Origin: Denitratisoma sp. DHT3
GTDB lineage: Bacteria; Pseudomonadota; Gammaproteobacteria; Burkholderiales; Rhodocyclaceae
NCBI RefSeq assembly: GCF_007833355.1
Contig: NZ_CP020914.1
Location: 108,046 to 172,045 of the forward strand
Direction of reading: 5' to 3'
DNA: 64,000 bases
The notes beneath the pieces are model-generated. The model saw only the letters and a list, made by a program, of their open reading frames with translations, searched no databases and was not told the DNA's origin. Both the position numbers and the translations under genes were made by a program. The first letter of the stretch is position 1. Each line of letters starts with the position of its first letter. Shown here piece after piece: positions 54,515-64,000 of this stretch.

Positions 54515-55989
54515 TGGGCAAGCCCACAGGATTCCTCGAATTCCAACGCCAGTCCGAATCCTACGAACCGGTCGACCAGCGGCTGAGGCACTACCGCGAG
54601 TTCGTCCTCCACCTCGATGACGAGCAGGCCAAGATCCAGGGTGCACGCTGCATGGACTGCGGCATTCCCTTCTGCAACAACGGCTGCCCGGTCAACAACA
54701 TCATTCCCGACTGGAACGATCTGGTCTATCGCGGCAACTGGCGCGAAGCCATTACGGTGCTGCATTCGACCAACAATTTCCCCGAGGTCACCAGCCGCAT
54801 CTGCCCCGCGCCCTGCGAGGCGGCCTGCACCCTGAACATTCCGCAAAACCCGGTGGGCATCAAGTCCATCGAGCGGGCGATCATCGACAAGGCCGGCGAG
54901 AACGGCTGGGTGGTGCCCCAGCCGGCGGCGCGGAAGACCGGCAAGAAGGTCGCCGTCGTCGGCTCCGGCCCCGCCGGGATGGCCGCCGCCCAGCAACTGG
55001 CGCGCGCCGGCCACGAGGTCACGGTGTTCGAAAAGAACAGCCGGATCGGCGGCCTGATGCGCTACGGCATTCCCGATTTTAAGCTGGACAAGCGCCTGAT
55101 CGACTGGCGCATGGCCCAGATGGAGGTCGAAGGCGTCAAGTTCGTCACCAACACCCTGGTGACCAGGGCCGAGATGCCGCAGGGCGTCTGCGACGACAGC
55201 AGGAAGACCGTCACGCCGGAACAACTGCAAAAGCAGTTCGACGCGGTGCTGCTCACCGGCGGCGCCGAGCATCCGCGCGACCTGCCGATCCCCGGCCGCG
55301 ACCTGGCCGGCGTGCATTTCGCCCTGGAGTTCCTGATCCCCCAGAACAAGGAGGTCAATTCCGGCAACATGCGCGGCAAGAAGAATCCGATCAGTGCCGC
55401 GGGCAGGCACGTGCTGGTGATCGGCGGCGGCGACACCGGCTCCGATTGCGTCGGCACCTCCAACCGCCACGGCGCCGCCAGCGTGACCCAGATCGAATTG
55501 CTGCCGCGTCCGCCCGAGCTGGAAAACGGCCCCCTGACCTGGCCCTACTGGCCGCTGAAGCTGCGCACCTCGTCCTCCCACGACGAAGGTGTGGAGCGCG
55601 ACTGGGCCATCGCCACCAAGGCGTTCGTCGGCGAGAACGGCAAGCTCACCGCGGTGAAGGCCGTGCGTCTGGCCTGGCAGGACGGCAAGATGAGCGAGGT
55701 GCCCGGTTCCGAGTTCGAGATCAAGGCCGACCTGGTGTTCCTCGCCATGGGTTTCGTCAGCCCGGTGGCCGGCGTGCTGGAAGCCTTCGGCGTCGACAAG
55801 GATGCCCGTGGCAACGCCAAGGCCGATACCGAGGGCCGCAACGCCTACGCCACCAACGTGAGCAAGGTGTTCGCCGCCGGCGACATGCGGCGCGGTCAGT
55901 CCCTGGTCGTGTGGGCGATCCGCGAAGGCCGCCAGGCCGCGCGTGCCGTCGACGAATTCCTCATGGGATCGAGCACCCTGCCGCGCTAG
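54514..55989 (+). CDS. gltD: Glutamate synthase (NADPH) small subunit
   Basis: 491 residues. Electron-input subunit carrying FAD and two low-potential 4Fe-4S clusters. The cysteine clusters are in [14 protein letters not shown] and [10 protein letters not shown]. The FAD motif is [20 protein letters not shown] and the NADPH motif [14 protein letters not shown]; the final FAD motif is [11 protein letters not shown]. The TAATG overlap couples it to gltB. A strong terminator follows. Confidence 0.97.
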
Positions 55990-56017
55990 GCCGGCATCCG
56001 GCTTACTCCGTCCGCAT

Positions 56018-56062
56018 CAAAGGGCGCAGCAGGGCTAGAATCCCGCTGCGCCTTTTGCTTTT
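56018..56062 (+). terminator. Intrinsic terminator of gltBD
   Basis: A 13-bp stem (56018-56030 with 56045-56057, one G-T pair), extended by an inner GGG/CCC, with T-rich TTTTGCTTTT at its foot. It starts 29 bases after the gltD stop. Confidence 0.8.
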
Positions 56063-56074
56063 CCGGCCTCGAAC

Positions 56075-57454
56075 ATGTCCTCTCTCACTCCCCCTTCCTT
56101 CAACGTCGTGGTGCTTGCCGCAGGCCAGGGCAAACGCATGTACTCCGACCTGCCCAAGGTGCTCCATCCCATCGCCGGCCGCCCGATGCTGGCCCATGTG
56201 CTGGATACCGCGCGCAGTCTGGGCGCAGCCTCGATCTGCGTGGTCCATGGCCATGGCGGCGAAGCCGTGCCCGCCGCCATGGCGGCACCGGACCTGCGCT
56301 GGGCGCTGCAGTCGCCGCAACTGGGGACCGGTCACGCCGTCCTCCAGGCGCTGCCCCGACTCGACCCGTCCTGCCCGACCCTGGTGCTCTATGGCGATGT
56401 GCCGCTGATCCGCGCCGAAACCCTGCGCGCGTTGCTGGCGGCGGCGGGGAGCGATGCCCTGGCGCTATTGACCATCGAGCTGGCCGATCCCCATGGCTAC
56501 GGCCGCATCGTGCGGGTGGATGGCGCGGTCAGCCGCATCGTCGAGGAAAAGGACGCGGACGACGCCGAGCGCGCGATCCGCGAGACCAATACCGGCATTC
56601 TGGTGGCGCCCACGGCGGCGCTGGCGCGCTGGCTGCCGGGCCTGGGCAACCGCAACGCGCAGGGCGAGTACTACCTGACCGATATCGTGGCACTGGCCGT
56701 GGCCGAGGGCATGCCCGTGCGCACCGCGCAGCCCGGCGCGGAATGGGAGGTGCGCGGGGTCAACAACAAGGTGCAACTGGCGGCGCTGGAGCGCATCCAT
56801 CAGCGCAATCTGGCCGTCCGGCTGCTGGACGCCGGCGTCACCCTGGCCGATCCGGAGCGCATCGACGTGCGCGGCGAACTGCTGTGCGGGCGCGACGTCA
56901 GCATCGACGTCGGCTGCGTGTTCGAAGGCCGGGTCGAACTGGCCGACGGCGTGGCGGTCGGCCCCCACTGCGTGCTGAAGAACACCACGGTGGGCGCCGG
57001 CACCCGCATCCAGGCCTTCTGCCACTTGGAAGACGCCGTGGTCGGAGCGGACAACGCCATCGGTCCCTACGCCCGCCTGCGGCCCGGCGCGGCGCTGGGC
57101 CGGGAGGTTCACATCGGCAATTTCGTCGAAGTGAAGAACAGCACCATCGCCGATCATTCCAAGGCCAACCACCTGGCCTACCTGGGCGACGCCACCGTCG
57201 GCCAGCGGGTGAATATCGGCGCCGGCACCATCACCTGCAACTACGACGGCGCCAACAAGCACCGCACGGTGATCGAGGACGATGCCTTCATCGGTTCCGA
57301 CACCCAACTGGTGGCGCCGGTCACCGTCGGGCGGGGCGCCACCCTCGGCGCCGGTACCACGCTGACGCGGGACGCGCCGGCGGAACAACTGACGGTCTCG
57401 CGCCCGAAACAGATTTCCATCGCCGCCTGGAAGCGGCCGATCAAGCGTTCATGA
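56075..57454 (+). CDS. glmU: Bifunctional GlmU: glucosamine-1-P acetyltransferase / UDP-GlcNAc pyrophosphorylase
   Basis: 459 residues. Makes UDP-N-acetylglucosamine for peptidoglycan and LPS. The N-terminal uridylyltransferase (about 1-230) has [24 protein letters not shown] and LYGDVPLI. The C-terminal left-handed beta-helix (about 250-455) has hexapeptide repeats and the catalytic His region, [11 protein letters not shown] and [13 protein letters not shown] family 1 repeat lies between it and glmS, which uses the same pathway. Confidence 0.97.
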   Translation: MSSLTPPSFNVVVLAAGQGKRMYSDLPKVLHPIAGRPMLAHVLDTARSLGAASICVVHGHGGEAVPAAMAAPDLRWALQSPQLGTGHAVLQALPRLDPSCPTLVLYGDVPLIRAETLRALLAAAGSDALALLTIELADPHGYGRIVRVDGAVSRIVEEKDADDAERAIRETNTGILVAPTAALARWLPGLGNRNAQGEYYLTDIVALAVAEGMPVRTAQPGAEWEVRGVNNKVQLAALERIHQRNLAVRLLDAGVTLADPERIDVRGELLCGRDVSIDVGCVFEGRVELADGVAVGPHCVLKNTTVGAGTRIQAFCHLEDAVVGADNAIGPYARLRPGAALGREVHIGNFVEVKNSTIADHSKANHLAYLGDATVGQRVNIGAGTITCNYDGANKHRTVIEDDAFIGSDTQLVAPVTVGRGATLGAGTTLTRDAPAEQLTVSRPKQISIAAWKRPIKRS

Positions 57455-57475
57455 GCGCATTGCTCACCCCCAAAC

Positions 57476-57595
57476 CATGAAAGAACGCCAAAACCCTGAC
57501 ACGCCCCCCACCCCCTGCCCCCGCCCCGGGGCGGGGGATGCAGTCTGCTCGCTACGCTCGAAGCTCGACCGGGCGTTGTATTGCGTACTTTCACG
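57476..57595. repeat. MITE-like repeat, family 1, copy 2
   Basis: About 120 bases. Left end CATGAAAGAACGC and right end (complement) CGTGAAAGTACGC are inverted; inside are a C-rich/G-rich hairpin and the core TGCTCGCTACGCTCGAAG. The order matches copy 1 at 17990-18112. It begins 21 bases after the glmU stop and ends 20 bases before the glmS start. Confidence 0.6.
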
Positions 57596-57615
57596 TTAAC
57601 GGAAGGATTGAACTG

Positions 57616-59433
57616 ATGTGCGGCATCGTGGCGGCCGTGGCCGCAGGCAATGTGGTTCCCACCCTGGTCGAAGGCCTGCGCAAGCTCGAATACCGGGGCT
57701 ATGACTCGGCCGGCCTGGCGGTCTTGAATCCCGGTTTGCAGCGTCTGCGCAGCGTCGGCCGGGTGGCCGAACTGGCGGCCCAGGCCGAAGGCGTCAACGC
57801 CACCCGGGGCATCGCGCATACCCGCTGGGCCACGCACGGCGTGCCCTCCGAGCGCAACGCCCATCCTCATGTCTCCGGCGGCCTGGCCCTGGTGCATAAC
57901 GGCATCATCGAGAACTTCGCCGAGATCAAGCAGGAACTGTCCGCGCTCGGCTACGTGTTCCATTCCGACACCGACACCGAAGCGGTCGCCCATCTGATCG
58001 AGCACACCCTGAAGAGCGAGCCGGACCTGCTGCAGGCGGTGCGCCGCGCCACCATGCGCCTGGCCGGCGCCTATGCGATCGCCGTGCTGCGCGAGGGCGA
58101 GCAGCGCGTGGTCGTCGCCCGTCATGGCGCTCCGCTGCTGCTGGGCATTTCCGCCGCCGGCAACTATGCCGCGTCCGACGCGTCGGCGCTGCTGCAGGTG
58201 ACCCGCTCCATGGTCTATCTGGAAGACGGCGATGTGGCCGAGATCGGGCGCGACGCCTGGCGCGTGCTGGGGCCGGACGGCGCGCCGGCGGTACGTGCCG
58301 TGGTGGAGAGTCAGCTGTCGGCGGACGCCGTGGAGCTGGGGCCGTACCGCCACTACATGCAGAAGGAAATCTTCGAGCAGCCCCAGGCCCTGGCCAACAC
58401 GCTGGAGATGATCGGCGCCGCTCAGCGCCTGTCGCCCAATCTGTTCGGCAGCGCCGCGCCCGAACTGCTCGACGGCGTCGGCCGCGTGCTGATCCTGGCG
58501 TGCGGCACCAGTCACCATGCCGGCCAGGTGGCGCGCTACTGGATCGAGTCGCTGGCGCAACTGCCCTGCACGGTGGAGGTGGCGAGCGAATACCGCTACC
58601 GGGAGTCGGTGCCCGATCCGGACACCCTGGTGGTGGCCATCTCCCAGTCCGGCGAGACCGCCGACACCCTGGCCGCACTGAAGCATGCCCGCCAGCTGGG
58701 CATGAACCGCACCCTGGCGATCTGCAACGTGGCGGAATCGGCCCTGATCCGCGAGGCGGCCTTGAAGTTCCTGACCCGCGCCGGGCCCGAGATCGGCGTC
58801 GCCTCGACCAAGGCCTTCACCACCCAGTTGGCGGCCCTGGCCCTGCTGGCCCTGACCCTCGCCAGCCAGCAGGACTGGCTGAGCGCGGAAGAAGAGGCGC
58901 GGCATCTGGCGGCGCTGCGCCATCTCCCGGTGGCGGTGCAGAAGGTGCTGGCCTTGGAGCCCGAGATCGGGCGCTGGGCCCAGCGCTTCGCCGGCAAGCA
59001 CCACGCCCTTTTTCTCGGCCGCGGCCACCACTATCCCATCGCCCTCGAAGGCGCCCTCAAACTCAAGGAAATCTCCTACATCCACGCCGAGGCCTACCCC
59101 GCCGGTGAACTCAAGCACGGTCCCCTGGCCCTGGTGGACGCGGACATGCCGGTCATCGCCGTGGCGCCCAACGACGCCCTGCTGGAAAAGCTGAAGTCCA
59201 ACCTCCAGGAAGTGAAGGCCCGTGGCGGCGAACTCTACGTGTTCGCCGACGCGGATTCGGAAGTGCCCGAGTCAGAGGGCATCCACATCCTGCGCCTGCC
59301 GGAGCACTACGGCGTCCTCTCGCCCGTGCTCCATGTGGTGCCTCTGCAACTGCTGGCCTACCATGCCGCCCTGGTGAAGGGCACCGATGTGGACAAGCCG
59401 CGGAATCTGGCCAAGAGTGTGACGGTGGAATAG
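57616..59433 (+). CDS. glmS: Glutamine-fructose-6-phosphate aminotransferase (isomerising)
   Basis: 605 residues. Makes glucosamine-6-phosphate. The start at 57616 places the nucleophile Cys2 (MCGIVAAV) at the mature N terminus. The glutaminase domain has [13 protein letters not shown] and HNGIIENF. The two SIS isomerase domains have [24 protein letters not shown] and ASTKAFTTQ. The end NLAKSVTVE is the conserved C-terminal tail. GGAAGG precedes the ATG. No glmS ribozyme is seen in the leader. Confidence 0.97.
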   Translation: MCGIVAAVAAGNVVPTLVEGLRKLEYRGYDSAGLAVLNPGLQRLRSVGRVAELAAQAEGVNATRGIAHTRWATHGVPSERNAHPHVSGGLALVHNGIIENFAEIKQELSALGYVFHSDTDTEAVAHLIEHTLKSEPDLLQAVRRATMRLAGAYAIAVLREGEQRVVVARHGAPLLLGISAAGNYAASDASALLQVTRSMVYLEDGDVAEIGRDAWRVLGPDGAPAVRAVVESQLSADAVELGPYRHYMQKEIFEQPQALANTLEMIGAAQRLSPNLFGSAAPELLDGVGRVLILACGTSHHAGQVARYWIESLAQLPCTVEVASEYRYRESVPDPDTLVVAISQSGETADTLAALKHARQLGMNRTLAICNVAESALIREAALKFLTRAGPEIGVASTKAFTTQLAALALLALTLASQQDWLSAEEEARHLAALRHLPVAVQKVLALEPEIGRWAQRFAGKHHALFLGRGHHYPIALEGALKLKEISYIHAEAYPAGELKHGPLALVDADMPVIAVAPNDALLEKLKSNLQEVKARGGELYVFADADSEVPESEGIHILRLPEHYGVLSPVLHVVPLQLLAYHAALVKGTDVDKPRNLAKSVTVE

Positions 59434-59454
59434 CGGCGCAACCAAGGAAAATCG

Positions 59455-60339
59455 ATGAAGAACAAGATAGTTCCCGTGCTTGGCGTCATCGGCGGCAGCG
59501 GCGTGTCCGAGATCGCCGGCCTCTCCGACATCCGCTGGGTCAAGGTGGATTCGCCCTTCGGCGAACCCTCGGACGAGATCATGCTGGGCGATCTGAACGG
59601 CCAGGCCATGGCCTTCCTGCCCCGCCACGGGCGCGGCCACAGGATTCCGCCGTCCGAGGTCAATTACCGCGCCAATATCGACGCCCTGAAACGCCTTGGC
59701 GTCACCGACGTCATTTCGGTGAGCGCGGTCGGCTCCCTGCGCGAAGACCTGAAGCCGGGGATGTTCGTGATCGTCGACCAGTTCATCGACCGCACCTTCG
59801 CCCGCGAGAAATCCTTTTTCGGCAAGGGACTGGTGGCGCACGTCTCCATGGCGCATCCCGTCTGCGGGCGGTTGGGAGACCATCTGGAGCAGGCCGTCGG
59901 CGAGGCCGGGATCGAGGCGGTGCGCGGCGGCACCTATCTGGCCATGGAGGGACCGCAGTTCTCCAGCCTGGCCGAATCGAGGTTGTACCGCCAGTGGGGC
60001 TGCGACGTGATCGGCATGACCAATATGCCGGAAGCCAAGCTCGCCCGCGAAGCCGAGCTGTGCTACGCCAGCGTCGCCATGATCACAGACTTCGACTGTT
60101 GGCACCCGGATCACGACGACGTCACGGTGGAGCAGATCGTCGCCGTGCTGCATGGCAATGCGGACAAGGCCGGCAACCTGGTGCGGGCCGTCACGCCACG
60201 GGTGCAGGCGGATGCCCATGGCGCGGATTGCCCGTGCCGCAAGGCGCTGGAACATGCCCTGATCACCGCGCCCGAGGCCCGCGACCCGGCGATGCTGGCC
60301 AAGCTGGACGCCGTCGCCGGCCGCCTGCTGCGTTCATGA
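59455..60339 (+). CDS. mtnP: S-methyl-5'-thioadenosine phosphorylase
   Basis: 294 residues. Phosphorolysis of methylthioadenosine (MTA) to adenine and methylthioribose-1-phosphate. VIGGSGVSEIAGL and the phosphate motif PRHGRGHRIPPSEVNYRAN open the fold. GGTYLAMEGPQFSS and MTNMPEAKLAREAELCY followed by ITDFDCW match MTA phosphorylase rather than purine nucleoside phosphorylase, with Asp in the purine-binding DFDCW. First gene of a four-gene unit; its stop overlaps the aldolase start by 4 bases. Confidence 0.92.
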   Translation: MKNKIVPVLGVIGGSGVSEIAGLSDIRWVKVDSPFGEPSDEIMLGDLNGQAMAFLPRHGRGHRIPPSEVNYRANIDALKRLGVTDVISVSAVGSLREDLKPGMFVIVDQFIDRTFAREKSFFGKGLVAHVSMAHPVCGRLGDHLEQAVGEAGIEAVRGGTYLAMEGPQFSSLAESRLYRQWGCDVIGMTNMPEAKLAREAELCYASVAMITDFDCWHPDHDDVTVEQIVAVLHGNADKAGNLVRAVTPRVQADAHGADCPCRKALEHALITAPEARDPAMLAKLDAVAGRLLRS

Positions 60340-61016
60340 GCCAACCCCACGCCGCCGAGGAGCGCCTGCGCCAACGGATGCTGAGCGTGGCGCAGGCCAT
60401 GGTCGCGGCGGGCCTGAACAAAGGGACATCGGGAAACGTCGGCTGCCGCTGCGGCGATTATTTCCTGGTCACGCCGTCGGGCCGGCCGGTGGACGAGATG
60501 CAGGCGGCGGAGATGGTGGCGCTGGATTTCGACGGCTCTCCCCGTACGCCCGGCAAACCCTCCAGCGAATGGCATTTCCACCGCGACATCCTCGCCAGCC
60601 GGCGCGAAATCAATGCGGTGGTGCATTGCCACTCGCCCTTCGCCACGACGCTGGCCTGCCTGCACCGGGAGATCCCGCCGTTCCATTACATGATCGCCAT
60701 GGCCGGCGGCGATACCATCCGTTGCGCGCCGTATGCACTGTTCGGCACTGAAGAGCTGTCGCGGCATGCCCTGGCCGCGCTGACCGGACGCAAGGCCTGC
60801 CTGCTCGCCAACCACGGCATGATCGCCCTGGGGCGCGATCTGGACGACGCCTTCGCCCTGGCCGTGGAAGTGGAAACGCTGTGCGAGCAGTACTGGCGTG
60901 CCTTGCAGGTAGGCGAGCCGCATCTGCTCTCCGCGCAGCAGATGCGCGAAGTGCTGGAAAAGTTCAAGGACTACGGTCGGCAGGCTGGCGACCTCTCCCA
61001 CAACAAAATTGCCTAG
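60336..61016 (+). CDS. Class II aldolase, probable methylthioribulose-1-phosphate aldolase (Ald2-like)
   Basis: 226 residues of the class II aldolase/adducin fold. Metal ligands HCH (VVHCHSPFA) and NHG (LLANHGMIALG) and the catalytic Glu in PSSEWHFHRD are intact; LNKGTSGNVGCR is the phosphate-site loop. It lies between mtnP and apt/mtnA. In Rhodospirillum rubrum and some E. coli, such an aldolase (Ald2) splits methylthioribulose-1-phosphate to DHAP and methylthioacetaldehyde (the DHAP shunt). MtnB dehydratase belongs to the same superfamily, but no mtnC, mtnD or other later salvage gene is present, and the fuculose-aldolase-like form favours an aldolase. The substrate is inferred. Confidence 0.75.
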   Translation: MSQPHAAEERLRQRMLSVAQAMVAAGLNKGTSGNVGCRCGDYFLVTPSGRPVDEMQAAEMVALDFDGSPRTPGKPSSEWHFHRDILASRREINAVVHCHSPFATTLACLHREIPPFHYMIAMAGGDTIRCAPYALFGTEELSRHALAALTGRKACLLANHGMIALGRDLDDAFALAVEVETLCEQYWRALQVGEPHLLSAQQMREVLEKFKDYGRQAGDLSHNKIA

Positions 61017-61031
61017 CGGGGCTGTATCAAG

Positions 61032-61559
61032 ATGCCAATCAAATCACGTATCCGTACCGTTCCCCATTACCCGAAGCAGGGCGTGATGTTTCGCGACATC
61101 ACCACGCTGCTGAAGGACCCGGTGGGTTTTCGCGTCACCATCGGCGAACTGGTCAACCGCTACGCCGGCACCAGCATCGACCGCGTGGCCGGCATCGAGG
61201 CGCGCGGCTTCATCGTCGGCGCGGCGCTGGCTTTTCAACTGGGCGTGGGTTTCGTCCCGATCCGCAAGCAGGGCAAGCTGCCGGCCGAGACGGTGGGGCA
61301 CGACTACGCGCTGGAGTACGGCAGCGACCGCATCGAGATGCATGTGGACTCCGTGTCCCGCGGCGACCGGATACTGCTGGTCGACGACCTGATCGCGACG
61401 GGTGGGACGGCCGAAGCGGCGTGCAAGCTGATCGAGAGCATGGGCGGCGAGATCGTGGAGTGCTGCTTCGTCATCGACCTGCCTGACCTGGGCGGGCGCA
61501 CCCGTCTTGAAGAGCAGGGGCACAAGGTGTTTGCGCTGTGCGAATTCGAGGGCGACTGA
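61032..61559 (+). CDS. apt: Adenine phosphoribosyltransferase
   Basis: 175 residues. Recovers adenine as AMP with PRPP. The N-terminal hood ([21 protein letters not shown]) and the PRPP loop [17 protein letters not shown] are the family signatures. Placed inside the MTA unit it takes up the adenine that the phosphorylase releases. Confidence 0.95.
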   Translation: MPIKSRIRTVPHYPKQGVMFRDITTLLKDPVGFRVTIGELVNRYAGTSIDRVAGIEARGFIVGAALAFQLGVGFVPIRKQGKLPAETVGHDYALEYGSDRIEMHVDSVSRGDRILLVDDLIATGGTAEAACKLIESMGGEIVECCFVIDLPDLGGRTRLEEQGHKVFALCEFEGD

Positions 61560-61562
61560 ATC

Positions 61563-62606
61563 ATGGCTGTCGCGGTTGAGACGCTGCGCTGGTGTCCGGC
61601 GGGCCATCTGGAGATGATCGACCAGACGCGCCTGCCCGCCGTCTTCGAATATCGGCGATACACGTCGGCCGCCGAGGTCGCCGAGGGTATCCGCAGCATG
61701 GTGGTACGGGGGGCGCCGGCCATCGGCGTGGCCGCCGCCTACGGGGTGGCGCTGGAGGCATTGCGCCTGCGGGACTTTCCCCACACCCGCTTCGACCAGG
61801 AACTGGACGCCGGATTCCAGGCCCTGGCGGCCAGTCGGCCGACCGCTGTCAATCTGTTCTGGGCGCTGCGGCGGATGCGCGAATGCTGGAGCGCCAAGGG
61901 CACCCTTGATGCTCCGGCGCTGGCCGCCGCCCTGCTGGACGAGGCCCATGCCATCCATGCGGAGGACATCCGCATCAATCGCGCGATGGGCGTCCACGGC
62001 GCAGACCTGCTGACGGATGGGGCGCGGGTGCTGACCCATTGCAACGCCGGCGCATTGGCCACCGCCGGCCACGGCACGGCATTGGGCGTGATCCGCTCGG
62101 CGGTGGAGGCCGGCAAGCGCATCTCCGTCATTGCCGACGAGACCCGCCCTTTCCTGCAAGGGGCGCGCCTGACCGCCTGGGAAATGGTGCAGGAGAAGAT
62201 TCCCGTCACCCTGATCACCGACAACATGGCCGGGTTCATGATGAGCCGAGGCGAGATCGATGCGGTCGTCGTCGGCACCGACCGGGTCGCGGCCAACGGC
62301 GATGTGGCCAACAAGATCGGCACCTACATGGTGGCGGTGCTGGCGCATCGTCATCGCATTCCTTTTTACGTGGCCTGCCCCCTGTCGACCATCGACCGGG
62401 CGCTCGCCAGCGGCGCCGAGATCCCCATCGAGGAACGCACCGCGGACGAGGTGACGGGGTATCGCGACTGCCAGTGGGCCGCGCAGGGTGTGGCGGTTCG
62501 CAATCCGGCGTTCGACATCACGCCGGCGGAACTGGTGACGGCGCTGATCACGGAAAAAGGCGTCGTTCACGCGCCCGACCGCGAGAAGCTGGCGGCGCTG
62601 TTCTGA
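61563..62606 (+). CDS. mtnA: Methylthioribose-1-phosphate isomerase
   Basis: 347 residues, eIF2B-alpha-like fold. Converts methylthioribose-1-phosphate to methylthioribulose-1-phosphate, the substrate expected for the upstream aldolase. Seen are MVVRGAPAIG, the catalytic Cys in THCNAGALATAGHGTALG, TRPFLQGARLTAWE, and catalytic Asp in VVGTDRVAANGDVANKIGTY. It starts 3 bases after apt. A strong terminator closes the unit. Confidence 0.95.
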   Translation: MAVAVETLRWCPAGHLEMIDQTRLPAVFEYRRYTSAAEVAEGIRSMVVRGAPAIGVAAAYGVALEALRLRDFPHTRFDQELDAGFQALAASRPTAVNLFWALRRMRECWSAKGTLDAPALAAALLDEAHAIHAEDIRINRAMGVHGADLLTDGARVLTHCNAGALATAGHGTALGVIRSAVEAGKRISVIADETRPFLQGARLTAWEMVQEKIPVTLITDNMAGFMMSRGEIDAVVVGTDRVAANGDVANKIGTYMVAVLAHRHRIPFYVACPLSTIDRALASGAEIPIEERTADEVTGYRDCQWAAQGVAVRNPAFDITPAELVTALITEKGVVHAPDREKLAALF

Positions 62607-62639
62607 GACACGGATCGAACGTTGCCGACGTATGGGCGT

Positions 62640-62670
62640 AAAAAAACCGGCCTTGGCGCCGGTTTTTTTA
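62640..62670. terminator. Intrinsic terminator after mtnA
   Basis: Seven A, stem ACCGGC/GCCGGT with a 6-base loop, then seven T. It ends the mtnP-mtnA unit and, read on the minus strand, also follows tRNA-Pro. Confidence 0.88.
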
Positions 62671-62678
62671 CGGTGGTT

Positions 62679-62755
<77 letters not shown>

Positions 62756-62806
62756 ATTCGATCAGGAGCTTTTTCGGGAACTGCCGCTGGGCTCCTGCCG
62801 CCTAGG

Positions 62807-63817
62807 TCAGTGGCGTCGCGCCACTGCGAAGGCGGCGAATTGTAGCAGAGAATCCCGATAAATCGAAGGCGGCAGAGAAGAGAGTGCGGCTTGCGCCGAT
62901 TCGGCCTCGATCTCCGCGCGGCGCCGGGTTTCCTCCAGCGCGCCGGTGGCGCGGATCGCTTCCAGCACCGCCGGCAGTTCGTCCTTGCCGCTGTCCTCGA
63001 TGGCCCGTCTGATCGCGGCGCTCTGTGCGGCTGTGCCGTGGTGCAGCGCGTGGATCAAGGGCAGGGTGGGCTTGCCCTCGGCCAGGTCGTCACCGAGGTG
63101 CTTGCCGGTTTCGTTCTCGTCGCCGGAGTAGTCGAGCACGTCGTCGATGAGCTGGAACGCCGTGCCCAGGTGCATGCCGTAGCGCGCCAGGCTCTCCTCG
63201 AGTTCGGCCGGGGCGCCGCCGAGGATGCCGCCGAGCCGGCTGGCCGCCTCGAACAGTTTGGCGGTCTTGTAGCGGATGACTTGCAGATAGTTCTCGATTT
63301 CGATGTCGGCGTCGTGGCAATTCATCAATTGCAGCACTTCGCCTTCGGCAATGACGTTGGTCGCTTCCGCGAGCACTTCCATCACGCGCATGCTGCCGAC
63401 GCCGACCATCATCTGGAAGGCGCGGGAATAGAGGAAATCACCCACCAGCACGCTCGCCGCGTTGCCGAACAGCGCGTTCGCCGTTTCACGGCCGCGACGC
63501 AATCCCGACTCGTCGACGACATCGTCGTGGAGCAGGGTCGCGGTGTGGATGAACTCGACCACGGCGGCAAGCTCGTGGTGGTGGCTGCCCTCGTATCCCA
63601 GGGCCCGGGCGGCAAGGATCACCAGGGCGGGGCGCATGCGCTTGCCGCCGGCGGAAATGATGTATTCCGCCACTTGGCGCACGAGGACCACTTCGGAATG
63701 AAGCCGCGCCCGGATGACGGCATCTACCGCCTTCATGTCGGGGGCGATCAGTGTATTCAGGGAAGCAAGCTGCACGGTGAACCGATCAAAAAGATCGGAT
63801 GTTAGGGGGGGGCTCAT
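62807..63817 (-). CDS. ispB: Octaprenyl-diphosphate synthase-like polyprenyl synthetase
   Basis: 336 residues, all-helical prenyltransferase making the side chain of respiratory quinones. First Asp-rich motif DDVVDES in LLHDDVVDES and second motif DDVLD in QLIDDVLDYSGD are intact, as is GGKRMRPALV. Length and motifs suit IspB (C40) better than IspA, though chain length cannot be read safely. It usually lies divergent from rplU-rpmA, which would begin beyond the window. Confidence 0.92.
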   Translation of the reverse strand: MSPPLTSDLFDRFTVQLASLNTLIAPDMKAVDAVIRARLHSEVVLVRQVAEYIISAGGKRMRPALVILAARALGYEGSHHHELAAVVEFIHTATLLHDDVVDESGLRRGRETANALFGNAASVLVGDFLYSRAFQMMVGVGSMRVMEVLAEATNVIAEGEVLQLMNCHDADIEIENYLQVIRYKTAKLFEAASRLGGILGGAPAELEESLARYGMHLGTAFQLIDDVLDYSGDENETGKHLGDDLAEGKPTLPLIHALHHGTAAQSAAIRRAIEDSGKDELPAVLEAIRATGALEETRRRAEIEAESAQAALSSLPPSIYRDSLLQFAAFAVARRH

Positions 63818-64000
63818 TTTCCGTCAATAAATCATGAGCATGACGTTATCGGGCACAGTTGCGAGGCAGCAGCTTGCCGTTGTCCTGATCGTTGTTGCGG
63901 GGGGGATGCCGTCAGTCTCGCGGCATGGCCGCATTTGATGCCAACCTGAGTATTAAAAATTCGCTCAAGGCGCTTGCCACAAGGACTTCAGACGTGGTTA
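63818..64000. other. Intergenic DNA upstream of ispB at the window edge
   Basis: No gene is supported. The only ATG frame (63834, 34 codons) has no family features. This probably holds the ispB promoter and that of the divergent neighbour beyond the edge. Confidence 0.4.

Noticed and set aside
57596..57615. glmS ribozyme in the glmS leader
   Set aside because: The short leader has no ribozyme core, and that ribozyme is typical of Firmicutes.
60336..61016. Calling the class II aldolase MtnB
   Set aside because: Same superfamily, but the motif pattern is fuculose-aldolase-like and no downstream mtnC/mtnD genes are present; left as Ald2-like with moderate confidence.
63834..63938. 34-codon frame upstream of ispB
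   Set aside because: Too short, no family features, and in the expected promoter region.

Overview
The window is high-GC chromosomal DNA from a betaproteobacterium. The placement rests on gene order (mrcA, pilMNOPQ, aroKB, dgt, gltBD in one run), a RegB/RegA redox two-component pair, an extended-type IF-1 beside a cold-shock gene, and MnmC, CyaY and LptM homologues typical of that class. A Rhodocyclales/Nitrosomonadales-like source is plausible, but genus cannot be fixed from the sequence.

Layout. (1) 1-8398: accessory region with the 3' part of a giant RTX protein gene, its ABC exporter and its membrane-fusion protein (type I secretion). (2) 8399-9100: a decayed integrase remnant and unassigned DNA ending at tRNA-Ser(CGA); this looks like a genomic-island boundary. 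(3) 9289-18000: core genes mltF, serS, rarA, an EthD-domain gene, gdhA, a small hypothetical gene, ppa and nadE. (4) 18116-18933: an IS5-family (IS427-like) element with a frameshifted transposase, inserted just upstream of glnB. (5) 18953-29884: glnB (PII), a TPR/glycosyltransferase-like protein, an Smr protein, trxB, a Crp/Fnr regulator, ftsK, lolA, csp, infA, a methyltransferase and mnmC. (6) 30142-34796: lipid/CoA-related enzymes (Old Yellow Enzyme type, enoyl-CoA hydratase/isomerase, HMG-CoA lyase, SDR) and a Csp1-like copper-storage protein. (7) 35018-37394: RegA-type regulator, RegB-type sensor kinase and a divergent PCu(A)C copper chaperone. (8) 37436-41611: lysA, lptM, cyaY, mrcA. (9) 41829-49701: pilMNOPQ, aroK, aroB, dgt. 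(10) 49859-59433: gltB, gltD, glmU, glmS. (11) 59455-62606: an operon of MTA phosphorylase, class II aldolase, apt and mtnA, which reads as methylthioadenosine salvage through the DHAP shunt. (12) 62679-63817: tRNA-Pro(CGG) and an IspB-type polyprenyl synthase.

Several neighbourhoods make functional sense together: nitrogen assimilation (gdhA, glnB, gltBD), amino-sugar supply (glmU, glmS), type IV pilus alignment and secretin assembly, redox and copper control (RegBA with PCu(A)C; Csp1), and MTA recycling. Intergenic spaces carry at least four kinds of short dispersed repeat, several placed directly behind stop codons. The strongest leads are the MTA/DHAP-shunt operon, the tRNA-Ser island boundary with the RTX system, the hairpin that covers the exporter ribosome binding site, the RegA-like box between regB and the PCu(A)C gene, and the repeat families.
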